A DNA stretch of 64,000 nt from Dugong dugon (Eukaryota; Chordata; Mammalia; Sirenia; Dugongidae), in the NCBI GenBank assembly GCA_030035585.1, contig CM057461.1, forward strand, positions 170,573,624-170,637,623, given 5' to 3'. The translations under genes and the position numbers were made by a program. Positions 36,057 to 46,429 of this stretch are shown here, piece by piece; the stretch's first letter is position 1, and every line of letters starts with the position of its first letter. Under the pieces are notes generated by a model, which worked only from the letters and a program-made list of their open reading frames with translations, made no database searches and had not been told where the DNA came from.

Positions 36057-36264
36057 CTACCTCTACCCATTGCCTTCGAGTTGATTCCAACTCATAACGA
36101 CCCTGTAGGACAGAGTAGAAGTGTCCCATAGGGTTTCCAAGGCTGTAAATCTTTTAAAAAGCAGACTGCTACATCTTCCTCCCGTGGAGCTGCTGGTGGG
36201 TTTGAACCACCAACTTTCTGGTTAGCAGCCCAGCATTTAACCACTGAGCCACCAGAGCTCCTCG
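36057..36264 (-). mobile_element. AfroSINE, second of a same-site pair
   Basis: Antisense, long type. Flanked by 'ataggatatt' at 36047-36056 and 36265-36274. Confidence 0.93.
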
Positions 36265-36334
36265 ATAGGATATTAGCAGGTGTAATATAAGCAAAGGCTT
36301 GAAAATGTGTTCGTGTGCAAGGTAGAATGAAGAA

Positions 36335-36879
36335 AACCAAAGACACAAGGGAAAGATTAGTCCAAAGGACTAATGGACCACAAGTACCACATCCTCCACC
36401 AAACTGGGTCCAGCACAACTAGATGGTGCCTGGCTACCACCACCATCTGCTCTGACAGCGATCACATAGAGGGTCCTGGACAGAGCTGGAGAAAAATGTA
36501 GAACAAAATTCTAACTCACAAAAAAGACCAGACTTACTGGCCTAACAGAGACTGGAGAAACCCTGAGAGTATGGCCCCCAGACACCCTTTTAGCTCAGTA
36601 ATGAAGTCACTCCTGAGGTTCACCCTTCATCCAAAAATTAGACAAGCCCATAATAACAAAATGGGACTAAAGTGGCACACCAGCCCACGGGCAAGGACAA
36701 GAAGGCAGGAGGGGGCAGGAAAGCTGGTAATAGGAAACCGAAGGTTGAGAAGGGAAAGTGTAGACATGCCACGGGGTTGGTAACCAATGTCACAAAACAA
36801 TATTTGTACTAACAGTTTAATGAGAAGCTAGTTTGTTCTGTAAACTGTCATCTAAAGTACAATTAAAAAAAAAAAAGAA
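36335..36879 (+). mobile_element. 5'-truncated L1, 3' UTR only
   Basis: 'ggaaagattagtccaaagga' to 'aggttcacccttcatccaaa' to 'gttctgtaaactgtcatcta' and an A tail at 36864-36877. The same 3' UTR occurs at 51280-51801 and 53676-54197. Confidence 0.9.
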
Positions 36880-36948
36880 AATCCTAAAGAATCTCCTATG
36901 GAAGATGCAAAGGAGATCCAGAAGAGGTAACACTTACACTGAAAAGGG

Positions 36949-37004
<56 letters not shown>
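36949..37004 (+). repeat. Poly-A followed by an (AT)n microsatellite
   Basis: An A run (36949-36962), then about 21 uninterrupted AT repeats to 37004. Confidence 0.97.
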
Positions 37005-37009
<5 letters not shown>

Positions 37010-37010
<1 letters not shown>

Positions 37011-37230
37011 CAACACTTGCCAATTTGACATTTTTTACATTTACGATTCAGTGACATTGATTATGTTCATCATGTTGTACAACCGTCACCTGTATCCATT
37101 GCCAAAATTTTCCATCATCGTTAACACTTAGTGAATACTAAACAATGATTTCCCCTGTAAAAGTGGTTCTTAAAAGTTATGTTTTTCCTATCATTCAATC
37201 AGACCTTTGTTTTTTTCATTAAAAAGGGCC
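37010..37230 (-). mobile_element. Old L1 3' fragment (tentative)
   Basis: 'ttcagtgacattgattatgt', 'tcatgttgtacaaccgtcac' are common in antisense L1M/L1ME 3' regions and recur at 37530. Confidence 0.55.
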
Positions 37231-37246
37231 TACTAAAATAGCATGT

Positions 37247-37452
37247 GGAGGCCCTGGGTGGTGTGAAGGGTTAGTGCACTCAGCTGACAACTGTAAGGTT
37301 GGAGGTTGGAGTCCAGCCAGAGGTGCCTCAGAAGAAAAGCCTGGCAAACTACTTTTGAAAACTCAGCCATTGAAAATCCTATGGAGTAAAGCTCTACTTT
37401 GACATACACGGGGTTGCCTTGAGTTGGCATTGACTCGACAGCGATTTTTTTT
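37247..37452 (+). mobile_element. AfroSINE, divergent subfamily
   Basis: 'aggccctgggtggtgtgaag', 'tcagccattgaaaatcctat', 'gagttggcattgactcgaca'. Same subtype as 11736 and 47548. Confidence 0.88.
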
Positions 37453-37454
37453 TT

Positions 37455-37680
37455 AGAATAATTTTCTTGTTTTTGTTGAAGATATACACAACAGAACATA
37501 CACCAGTTCAACAATTTCTGCAAGTACAATTCAGTGACATTGATTACATTCTTCAAGTTGTGCGACCATTCTCACCCTCCTTTTCCTAATTGTTCCTCTG
37601 TCATTAACATAAACTCACTGCCCCCTAAGCTTCCTCTCTAACCTTTCAAGTTGCTATTGTCAATTTGATCCCATATGGAT
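37455..37680 (-). mobile_element. Old L1 3' fragment
   Basis: 'gaagatatacacaacagaac', 'caattcagtgacattgatta', 'aagttgtgcgaccattctca'. Antisense L1M-type 3' end. Confidence 0.6.
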
Positions 37681-38142
37681 AGTTTTTAAAAAGAGGATGG
37701 AGACTGGTTTTAAAATAACACGTAGCTGTTAAAAAATTAGGTAGATTATGAGGGCTAACATGTAAAGAGGTCCATATTCTATTGCAAAGTCATAAAAGCA
37801 AGTCTACTGAGGGCATGGAAGGGCTCTGCTTTTGCTGAAAGCATTATATACACTTCAAATATGAATTCTGGGAGGACATCCTCCAGCTCTGGGTCAGGGG
37901 ATGTGAGGCAGGAGGGTGCAGGATGGAAAACTCACTTTTTCTTTCTGACTTGTAGTTTTACAAGCAGGTTATGCTTCTAATGAAATGATTTTTAAAAGCA
38001 TTTAGTCCATCCCAGAGAAGTACAGCCTGTGCACTGTCTTCTTCAGGCTCAAGACATTTATAGGAAAATAGATGGAAATGCTAGCTAGGGAGAACTGTGG
38101 TAAAGGTCTTCCTTGGTTTGATAGATTCTGCTTCTCCAGGCA
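37681..38142. other. Intergenic, nothing identified
   Basis: No gene or named repeat recognised. Confidence 0.45.
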
Positions 38143-38143
38143 A

Positions 38144-38862
38144 GGAGCCCTGGTTTCTCAGTGGTTAAGTGCTTAACTGCTAACTTGTCCTGGATTTAAT
38201 TGTGTTCCCCCCAAAATGTGTGTCAACTTGGCTAGGCCATGATTTCCAGTATTGTGTGATTGTCCACCATTTTGTCATCTGATGTGATTTTCCTGTGTTG
38301 TAAATCCTGCCTCTATGATGTTAATAAGGCAGGATTAGAGGCAGTTATTTTAATGAGGCAGGACTCAATCTACAGGATTAGGTTGTGTCTTGAGCCAATC
38401 TCTTTTGCGATATAAAAGAGAGAAGCAGGCAGAGACAGAGGGACCTCATACCACCAAGAAAGCAGTGCCGGGAGCAGAACACGTCCTTTGGACTCGGGGT
38501 TCCTGCGTGGAGAAGCTCCTAGATCAGGGGAAGATTTATGACAAGGACTTTCCCCAGAACTGACAGAAAGAGAAAGCCTTCCCGTAGAGCTGGCACCCTG
38601 AATTTGGATTTCTAGCCTCCTAAACTGTGACAGAATAAATTTCTCTTTGTTAAAGCCATCTGCTTATGGTATTTCTGTTATAGCGCACTAGATAACAAAG
38701 ATGTAACCAAAAGGCCTGGGGTTTAAATTCACCAGCTGCTCTGCAGCAGAAAGTTGTAGCTATCTGCTCCTGTAAAAACTGCAGCCTTGGAAATCTCATG
38801 GTGCAGTTTTACTTTGTCCTATAGGTCACTGTGAGTTGGAATCAACTTGACGGCAATGGCTC
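38144..38862 (+). mobile_element. AfroSINE split by a MaLR LTR
   Basis: The head 'ggagccctggtttctcagtg' to 'cttaactgctaac' (38144-38185) and the body 'taaccaaaaggcctggggtt' to 'tgagttggaatcaacttgac' (38704-38862) form one SINE around the LTR. Confidence 0.92.
38186..38703 (+). mobile_element. Solo MaLR LTR inside an AfroSINE
   Basis: Starts 'tgtcctggatttaattgtgt' and ends 'tctgttatagcgcactagat' then 'aacaaagatg'. Flanks 'taact' and 'taacc' give a 4-of-5 target duplication. It has 'gatataaaagagagaag' and a preserved 'gaataaatttctc' polyadenylation region. Confidence 0.9.
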
Positions 38863-38895
38863 CTTCTCCGGGCTAACTCCCCAGTATAGCTTAGA

Positions 38896-39062
38896 ACCAA
38901 GCCAAAACCAAACCCATTGCCATAGAGTCAATTCTGACTCTTAGTGACCCTATAGGACAGAGTAGAACTGCCCCATAGGGTTTCCAAGGAGTGGCTGGTG
39001 GATTCATACTGCTGTCTTTTTGGTCAGTAGCCGAGCTATTAACCACTGTGCCACCAGGGTGC
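38896..39062 (-). mobile_element. AfroSINE, short type
   Basis: Antisense, target duplication 'cagtatagcttaga' / 'cagtatagcctaga' (38882-38895 and 39063-39076). Confidence 0.93.
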
Positions 39063-39104
39063 CAGTATAGCCTAGAGTGGTTAAGACTTTTGGTTTGACT
39101 AGTT

Positions 39105-39280
39105 GAGACCTGGTGGTGCGATGGTTAAGAGCTTGGGTGCTAACTGAGAGGTTGGTGGTTCAAACCCACCAGCAGCACTGTAGGAGAAAAGACCTGATGA
39201 TCTGCTCCTGTAAGGATTACAGCCTCAGAAACCACATGAAACACTATGAGTCAGAATCGACTCAACAGCACACTACAAAC
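39105..39280 (+). mobile_element. AfroSINE
   Basis: 'gagacctggtggtgcgatgg' to 'gagtcagaatcgactcaaca'. Part of the 'cctatggggcagttctactc' box is lost. Confidence 0.88.
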
Positions 39281-39458
39281 TTTTTCTGTAAAGGACACAT
39301 AGTAAGTATTTTAGGCTTTGCTCTGCCCTGAGAGCAGGAAAGCAGCCAGAGACAATACCTAAACGAATGGGCAAGACTGCTCTGATAATATTTATTTACA
39401 AAAACAGGCTTTGGGATTTAACCCATGGACCATAATTTGCCAAGCCAATGCTAATAGA
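39272..39458 (+). mobile_element. hAT-Charlie-type MITE
   Basis: 'aaactttttctgtaaaggac', 'gtattttaggctttgctctg', 'tatttacaaaaacaggcttt', ending 'ataatttgccaagcc'. These are the widespread mammalian 'tctgtaaaggg...tttgcc' MITE blocks. Confidence 0.65.
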
Positions 39459-39775
39459 ACTATTCTGTAAGTTACGTGTGTAATTTTACATTTTCTAGTA
39501 GCCACACTAGAAAAAAAAGGTTTATAAGTAGGTGAAATCAATTTTAAAAACATATTTTATTTAATCCAATACATCTAAAATGTTATTTCAACATGTAAAT
39601 GAAAATAAATAATTATCAAAGTGTTGTTTTTGCACTAAGTCTTTGAAATCTGCTGTGAATTTTATACTTAGAGCACATCTCACTTTGGACTAGTTACACT
39701 TCAAGTGTTCGATAGCCACATGTCACTAGCAGCTACCATGTTGGGCAGCTCAGCTATAGAATCTAGATTATCTTT

Positions 39776-40150
39776 TTTTAAGTTTTATCAAGTGACTCTT
39801 TTTTTTTTTAAATAGTGCTTTAAGTGAAAGTTTACAATTCAAGTCAGTCTCTCATACAAAAATTTATACACACATTGTTATGTGACCCTTGTTACTCTCC
39901 CTATACTGTGATAGCACAGTCATCCTTTCCACCCTCGATTTCCCTTGTCCATTCAACCAGCTCCTGACCCTCTCTGCCCTCTCATCTCACACCTGGACAA
40001 GAGATGCCCACCTAGTCTCATGTATCTACTTGAGCTAAGAAGCACACTCTTCATGAGTATCATTTTATGTCCCATAGTCCAGTCTAATCTTCGTCTGAAG
40101 AGTAGGCCCCGGGAATGGTTTTAGTTCTGGGCCAGCAGAGAGTCTAAGAG
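39776..40150 (-). mobile_element. Truncated L1 with a two-part A tail
   Basis: Antisense L1 3' UTR ('gtgaaagtttacaattcaag' to 'tctgaagagtaggccccggg') inside a perfect 18-bp duplication 'agaatctagattatcttt' (39758-39775 and 40151-40168). Two T tracts, 39776-39779 and 39799-39809, are separated by about 19 bp of non-tail sequence. Confidence 0.9.
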
Positions 40151-40195
40151 AGAATCTAGATTATCTTTGTATGTATATAATTACATGTATTTTTA

Positions 40196-40350
40196 GAAAC
40201 AAAAATAGTATTTTTTTTTTTTTTTTTTTTACTGAATAGTCTTTCTTGGCAATCTTTCCCTATCATTCTATAAATATCAATCCTGGTGTTTGACAGTGTC
40301 ATAGTATTCTATTGTTTAGATGTATTATAATTTATTTTATCAATTCCCTA
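40196..40350 (-). mobile_element. Old L1 fragment with T run
   Basis: A T run at 40210-40230, then 'aatagtctttcttggcaatc', 'catagtattctattgtttag'. Resembles old antisense L1. The RTE below inserted at its edge. Confidence 0.45.
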
Positions 40351-40360
40351 CTAGTGGTGG

Positions 40361-41310
40361 TTCTTTTACTTTATCATTTCTTCAATTTGCTTTAGCTACT
40401 CCACTTTCAAGAGCAAGTTTCAGAGTCTCTTCTGACATCCCTTTTGGTCTTTTCTTTCTTTCTTTGCTGTCTTTTTAATGACCTTTTGCTTTCTTCATGT
40501 ATGATGTCCTTGATGTCATCCCACAACTTGTCTGGTCTTCGGTCATTAGTGTTCAGTGCGTCAAATCTATTCTTGAGATGGTCTCTAAATTCAGGTAGAA
40601 ATATACTCAAGGCCATACTTTGGCTCTCATGGACTTGTTCTAATTTTCTTCAGCTTCAGCTTGAACTTGCATATGAGCAGTTGATGAGCTGTCCTGCAGT
40701 TGGCCTCTGGCATTGTTCTGACTGATGATATTGAGCTTTTCCATCCTCTATTATCACAGGTGTAGTCGATTTGATTACAGTGTATTCTATCCTGAGAGGT
40801 ACATGTGTGTAGTCATTGTTTGTATTGTTGAAAAAAGGTATTTGCAAAGAATAAGTCGTTGGCCTTGCAAAATTCTATCCTGCATCTCCAGCGTCATTTC
40901 TATTACCAAGGCCATGTTTTCCAACTACCAATCCTTCTTCTTTGTTTCCATCTTTCACATTCCAATCACCAGTAATTATCAATGCATCTTGAGTGCATGT
41001 TTGATCAATTTCGAACTGTGGAAGTTGGTAAAAATCTTCAATTTCCTCATCTTTGGCATTAGTTGTTGGTGCATAAATTTGAATAATAGTCGTATTAACT
41101 GGTCTTCCTTGTAGGTGTATGGATATTATTATCTTATCACTGACAGCATTGTACTTCAGGGCAGACCTTGAAATGTTCTTTTTGACAATGAATGCGATGC
41201 CATTCTTCCTCAATTTGTCATTCCCGGCATAGTGGACCACATGATTGATTCAAAATGGCCAATACTAGTCCATTTCAGCTCACTAATGCCTAGGATATCA
41301 ATCTTTATGA
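40361..41310 (-). mobile_element. RTE LINE, inverted 5' segment (endonuclease domain)
   Basis: On the - strand it reads KIDILGISELKW (about 41307-41270), MVHYAGNDKLRKNGIAFIVK (from 41240), IIQIYAPTTNAKDEE and LIITGDWNVKDG. These are the conserved endonuclease motifs of BovB/RTE polyproteins (the IYAPT and GDWN motifs, including catalytic D/N). It continues to RPDKLWDDIKDIIHEESKRS near 40540 and stops at 40361. Stops and frameshifts break the frame. The rest of the element continues from 41311 in the opposite direction. Confidence 0.9.
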
Positions 41311-43126
41311 AGTAAAAGAACTGAGCAGAAGATTTCAAAGGGTGACCGAGAAGACAAAGTATTATAATGAAATGTGAAAGATATGGAGTTAGAAAACCAA
41401 AAGGGAAGAACATGCTCAGCATTTCCCAAGCTGAAAGAACTGAAGAAAAAATTCAAGCCTCAATTTGCAGTGTTGAAGATTCTATGGACTAAATATTGAA
41501 TGACTCAGAAAGAAGAAGATGGAAAGAATATACAAAGTTACTGTACTCAAAAAAATTGGTTAATGTTCCACCATTTCAGAAGGTGGCATACATCAGGAAC
41601 TGATGATACTGAAGGAAGAAGTCCAAGCTATACTGAAGGCATTGGTTAAAAACAAGGCTTCAGGAATTTATGGAACACCAATTGAGATGTTTCAACAAAT
41701 AGATGCAGTGCTGGAGGTGCTCACTTACCTATGCCAAGAAATTTGGAAGACAGCTACGTGGCCAACTGACTGGAAGAGATCCATATTTGTGCCAATTCCA
41801 AAGAAAAGTGATCCAACAAAATTCAGAAATTATTGAACAATATCATTAGTATCACATGCAAGTAAAACTATTCTGAAGACAATTAAAAAATGGTTGCCAC
41901 AGTATATCAACAGAGAACTGCCAGAAATTCAAGCTGGATTTCAGAAGAGGATGTGGAATGAGAACTATTATTACTGATGTTAGATAGTTTCTGGCTGAAG
42001 GCAGAGAATACCAGAACGATGTTTACCTGTGTTTTATTGACTATACAAAGGCATTCGACTGTGTAGATTATAAAACAAATTATGGATAACATTGCGAAGA
42101 ATGAGAATTCCAGGAAACTTAATTGTGCTCATGAGGAATCTGTACCTAGGCCAAGAGGCAGTCATTCAAACAGAACAAGGGGCTATTGGGTGGTTTAAAA
42201 TTAGGAAAGTGTGTGTCTGGGTTGTATCTTTTCACCATACTTATTCAATCTGTATACTGAGCAAATAATCCGAGAAGCTAAACTGTTTGAAGAAGATGAG
42301 GCATCAGGATTGGAGGAAGACTCATAAACAAACTTGCAGATGACACAACCTTGCTTGCTGAAAGTGAAGAGGACTTAAAGCACTTACTGATGAAGATCAA
42401 AGACGACAGTTTTTAGTATGAATTACACCTCAACATAAAGAAGACAAATATCCTCATAACTGGACTGATAAGCAACATCATGATAAATGTAGAAAATATT
42501 GAAGTTGTCAAGGATTTCATTTTGCTTGGATTCACAATCAATGCTTATGGAAGCAGAGTCAGGAAATCAAATGATGTATTATTGCGTTGGGCAAATCTGC
42601 TGCAAAAGACCTCTTTCAAGTGTTAAAAAGCAAAGATGTCACCTTGAGGACTAAGTTGCTCCTGACCCAAGCCTTGGTTGGTATTTTCAATTGCCTTACA
42701 TGCGTGTGAAAGCTGAACAATGAATAAGGCAGACTGAAGAAAAACTGATGACTTTGAATTATGGTGTTGGGGAAGAATATTGAATATACCAGGGAATGTC
42801 AGAAGAATGAATAAATCTGTCATGGAAGAAGTATAGCCAGAATGCTGCTTAGAAGTGAGGATGGTGAGACTTTGTTTCAAGTACTTTGGACATGTTATCA
42901 GGAGGGACCTGTCCCTGAAGAAGGACATCATGCTTGGTAAAGTAGAGAAGGTGAGGGGAAAAAGAAGAAGATCCTCAAGGAGATGGAGTGACACCATGGC
43001 TGCAACAATGGGCTCAAACATAGCAATTATTGTGATGATGGTACAGGACCAGGCAGTGTTTGGTTCTGTTGTACATAGGGTAGCTGTGAGTCAGAACCAA
43101 TTTGACGGCACCTAACAACAACAACT
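41311..43126 (+). mobile_element. RTE LINE, direct 3' segment (reverse transcriptase and tail)
   Basis: Encodes in broken frames LVKNKASGIYGTPIEMF, WKRSIFVPIPKKSDPTKFRN, AGFQKR, FIDYTKAFDCV (motif A), LADDTTLLAESEED (motif C, LADD in place of the usual YADD) and the C-terminal YFGHVIRRDLSLKKDIMLGK to VHRVAVSQNQFDGT. Ends 'cggcacctaacaacaacaac'. Numerous stops; not functional. The domain order continues that of the inverted half. Confidence 0.92.
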
Positions 43127-44440
43127 GGTGGTAGGGCCGGATTAAGTCATGTGAGGGCCCTAAACACTGATAATCTGTGGTGCCCCCTCTTCTGCTTACT
43201 CATGCATTTGAATGGGTTACGTCATGTGAGTTACATATATACATGTACATGCATGTGTGTGTCTTAGCTATCCTTGATGTAACTTCTTTTTAAATGCAAC
43301 TGTATTATTAGTGATTGAATGCAAGTGTGGTATATGGCATTTTAGCAGAATGAGATGAACTGGATTATAAATTCTTACTGGATGCAGACACTAAGATTTT
43401 TACTATATATCACATTTTCTGCAAAAAGAATATTCCATATATTCTACAACAAAGAAAATGAGTTGGTAAACTTAGTTGTTTCAACAATCAGTGTAAAATT
43501 CTGTTGCTCTCCCACAATGAAAAATCGACTTTCTCCAATTTTGTTTTAAATGGCTCATACTTTAATTTTGATGCTTGTTTTGGAATAAATGCTATAATTA
43601 TAAATGAGGAAATGAAAAGATGTCAGAAAAGAGAATTTAATGATCAGAAAACAAATATTACAACAAATTACTGTATTTTATTTTTAGATAGCTATTTCAT
43701 CTCCAACATGTTATAATTAAAAACATTTCTATTCTTTGTTTTTAGAAATTCTTCAGTGATTTTGTCACAATTAAACTTCAGAAAAATATCCACTTCTGTA
43801 CATAAAAAGGATAATGAATTGAATCTTTCTTGAATTATTGTTGTATGCCCAATAACCACTCATGTGGGATTCAGTTGCATATTGGGTGAATGTAGCAAGA
43901 GTTAGACGACCCACTCCTACCTCTTGTTTATTAGAAAGCGATAGTATACTCCCAAGAGACACGCCAAGATAAGGAGTTTCAATTACACGGGAGGGGACTG
44001 TAGGAGATAAATGTCAATGAAAGAGTTGAAGTGGCATCATAGATTCAGCAACCTTGCATGTGGGCACCCTTGTGACCCTGCGTGTACTTTATTTCCGGCT
44101 GGCACGCTCTCATGCCATGGAGTTGGTATCAATTTCATATAGTGCCTGCCAGTTGCCTTCCACTGTGGTGCTTGCTTTTCCTTGTGTCTTATCTGCTTGG
44201 CACCTAGTGGTCTTTGCTTTGATGCCTTAAGCACTTGCTTACCTTGCTTATTGGGTAACCTGTCCCTGACTGGTGGACATTTGTATTGTTTCTAATTTTG
44301 AATTGTTCTTTAAAATGTTGCAGGGGTTGTCCTTCTACACATAAAAGTGTTGGCACCCCTGAGAGTATTTCTTTAGAATAAATTCTTGTATGTTGAATTG
44401 CTGGATCAAAGGTTATGATGACATTTAAATTTTTAATAAC
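43127..44440. other. Intergenic, AT-rich
   Basis: 43136-43200 ('gggccggattaagtcatgtg') may be an old repeat; 44240-44440 looks like an old L1 3' fragment. No gene recognised. Confidence 0.4.
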
Positions 44441-44454
44441 TATTGCCAAGTTGG

Positions 44455-44608
44455 AAAGCCCGGGTGGTGCACTGGTTAAGTGTTCTGCTGCTAACCTAAA
44501 GGTTGGCAGTTGGAATCTACTAGATGCTGCTTGGAAACTCTATGGGGCAGTTCTACTCTGTCCTACAGGGTCACTAGGAGTCAGAACTGACTCGACAGCA
44601 ATGGGTTT
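44455..44608 (+). mobile_element. AfroSINE, short type
   Basis: Target duplication 'attgccaagttgg' / 'attgccagattgg' (44442-44454 and 44609-44621). Confidence 0.92.
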
Positions 44609-44723
44609 ATTGCCAGATTGGAGAACTAGAATTCTATCTTGTTTTATTTTGTATTTTCAGCATCTTGGCACTCAACGGATAATTGTTAAATGAATGTATG
44701 GATAAAAATCTCCCACCATCGAG

Positions 44724-44776
44724 AGCTAGAGGAAATAGAGATAGAAATAGAGAAGAGAGATAGAAAGAGAGAGAGA
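44724..44776 (+). repeat. (GA)n-rich simple repeat
   Basis: 'tagaggaaatagagatagaa', then 'gaaagagagagagaacg'. Confidence 0.85.
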
Positions 44777-44817
44777 ACGAGTCGTAAATAAAATGTGAAC
44801 AGTTGTTAACTGCACAT

Positions 44818-45014
44818 TGTTGTTGGTAGGTGCCATTAAGTTGATTTTCGACTCATAGTGACCCCCGTGTGACAGAGTAGAACTGCCCCCGTAGGGTTTT
44901 CTTGACTGTAAACTTTATGGGAGCCGATCGCCAGGTCTTTCTCCCACAGAGCTGCTGGGTGAGTTCAAACCACAGACCTCTGAGCTAGCAGCCGAGCTCG
45001 TAACTGTTTCACCA
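44818..45014 (-). mobile_element. AfroSINE
   Basis: Antisense, long type: 'tgccattaagttgattttcg' to 'cgtaactgtttcaccacc'. Abuts another AfroSINE. Confidence 0.9.
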
Positions 45015-45015
45015 C

Positions 45016-45156
45016 CAAACCAAAAATCAAACCAAACCCGTTGCCATCGAGTTGATTCTGACTCATACCGACCCTATAGGACAGAATAGAACTGCCCCGT
45101 AGGGTTTCCAAGGAGTGGTTGGTGGATTCAAACTGACAACCTTTTGGTTAGCAGCT
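45016..45156 (-). mobile_element. AfroSINE, short type, head missing
   Basis: Antisense: 'aaacccgttgccatcgagtt' to 'ccttttggttagcagctgta'. The tRNA-like head is absent. Confidence 0.9.
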
Positions 45157-45777
45157 GTATGTTAGGTCTCCTTAATGGCACGTTAAGGAGACATGAATTG
45201 AGACACCCTGGGGTTGCTGTAGTGAAAAAGGCTGGTTTAATTTTCAGCAAAGCTCCTCTGAGCTCAGCCCAATTCCCACCCCTGTCAGAAAGGCTCCAGG
45301 CTATGGCATTTGGAGTTGCACTGGGAAATTGTTCTCAGCATTTGAAGGACTGTGTGAGCCTGAGTCACCCTGTGGTGGGCAGGGCAGAGGTCCTGGCTAA
45401 AGGTGCTACTTCCTCCCAGTGGCAGTGGGGAAACTTCTGCTCTTTGGAGATCAGACAAGCTACCGGAACATGCTAGTCCTGTCTGCGGGCATCTCCGGCA
45501 CCAGGACCACTGTCCTTCAGGAAGGAGGGGAGGCTTCCTCCCAGAGGCAGACAACCTTCTCACCACCAAGACCTTCCACAATGGAATAATTTGTTAGACA
45601 AATATTTATTGAGTGCCATCTATATGCCAGGCACCGTGTCAATCGATCTAGGATCCTTTTCTGACCATATCTAACTCTGTTCCCTAGACAAATAACTTTT
45701 CACACCTGTCCAAACATCCATTGATCATTCCGTACTTTTATTCACTCAAATATTTATTTGAGCACGTATTCTGTGCT
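45157..45777. other. GC-richer intergenic stretch, unclassified
   Basis: 45180-45600 is noticeably GC-rich without a recognised repeat or gene. Confidence 0.4.
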
Positions 45778-45935
45778 GGAGTCCTAGTGGCGCAATGGTG
45801 AAGAGCTCAGCAGCTAACCAGAATGTCAGCAGTTTGAATTCCCCAGTGGCTCGTTGGAAACCCTATGGGGCAGTTCTTCTCTGTCCTATAGGATCTCTAT
45901 GAGTTGGAATAGACTTGACGGCAAGGGGTTTTTTA
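45778..45935 (+). mobile_element. AfroSINE, short type
   Basis: 'ggagtcctagtggcgcaatg', 'gctcgttggaaaccctatgg', 'gagttggaatagacttgacg'. Confidence 0.9.
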
Positions 45936-45974
45936 AAAAATTTATTTATTATGTACTAGCATTATGCTAAACAT

Positions 45975-46162
45975 GTTGTTACTGTGTGCCATATAGTGAC
46001 CCTATAGGACAGATTAGAACTGCCCCATATGGTTTCCTAGGCTGTCATCTTTAAGGGAGCAGGTCACCAGTTCTTTCTTCCGCAGAGCAGCTTGGTGGGT
46101 TCCAACTGCCAAGCTTTCGATTAGCAGCCAAGTGTTTAACCATTGCATCGCCAGGTCTCTTT
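45975..46162 (-). mobile_element. AfroSINE
   Basis: Antisense: 'tgttgttactgtgtgccata' to 'ccattgcatcgccaggtctc'. Confidence 0.9.
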
Positions 46163-46390
46163 GTGAAAAACATAGTCTTCGTGAGAATTCTCCAAGGGGG
46201 GGTAATACGGACGCCATTTTATACATGGGAAAACTGAGATAAAGTAACTTGCCCCAATCTATACTTGCCCAGTAAGTAAGTAGTAAGTAGTAAGCTCAGC
46301 ACCCACGCCCAGCACGGAAACATTTGAACCTTCAGGGACAGGGGAAGGGCATTCCAGACCAGGCAAGCACCTAGAGTCCTGCTGGAAATC

Positions 46391-46392
<2 letters not shown>

Positions 46393-46427
<35 letters not shown>
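46393..46427 (+). repeat. (TG)n microsatellite
   Basis: About 17 uninterrupted TG units. Confidence 0.97.
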
Positions 46428-46428
<1 letters not shown>

Positions 46429-46429
46429 T

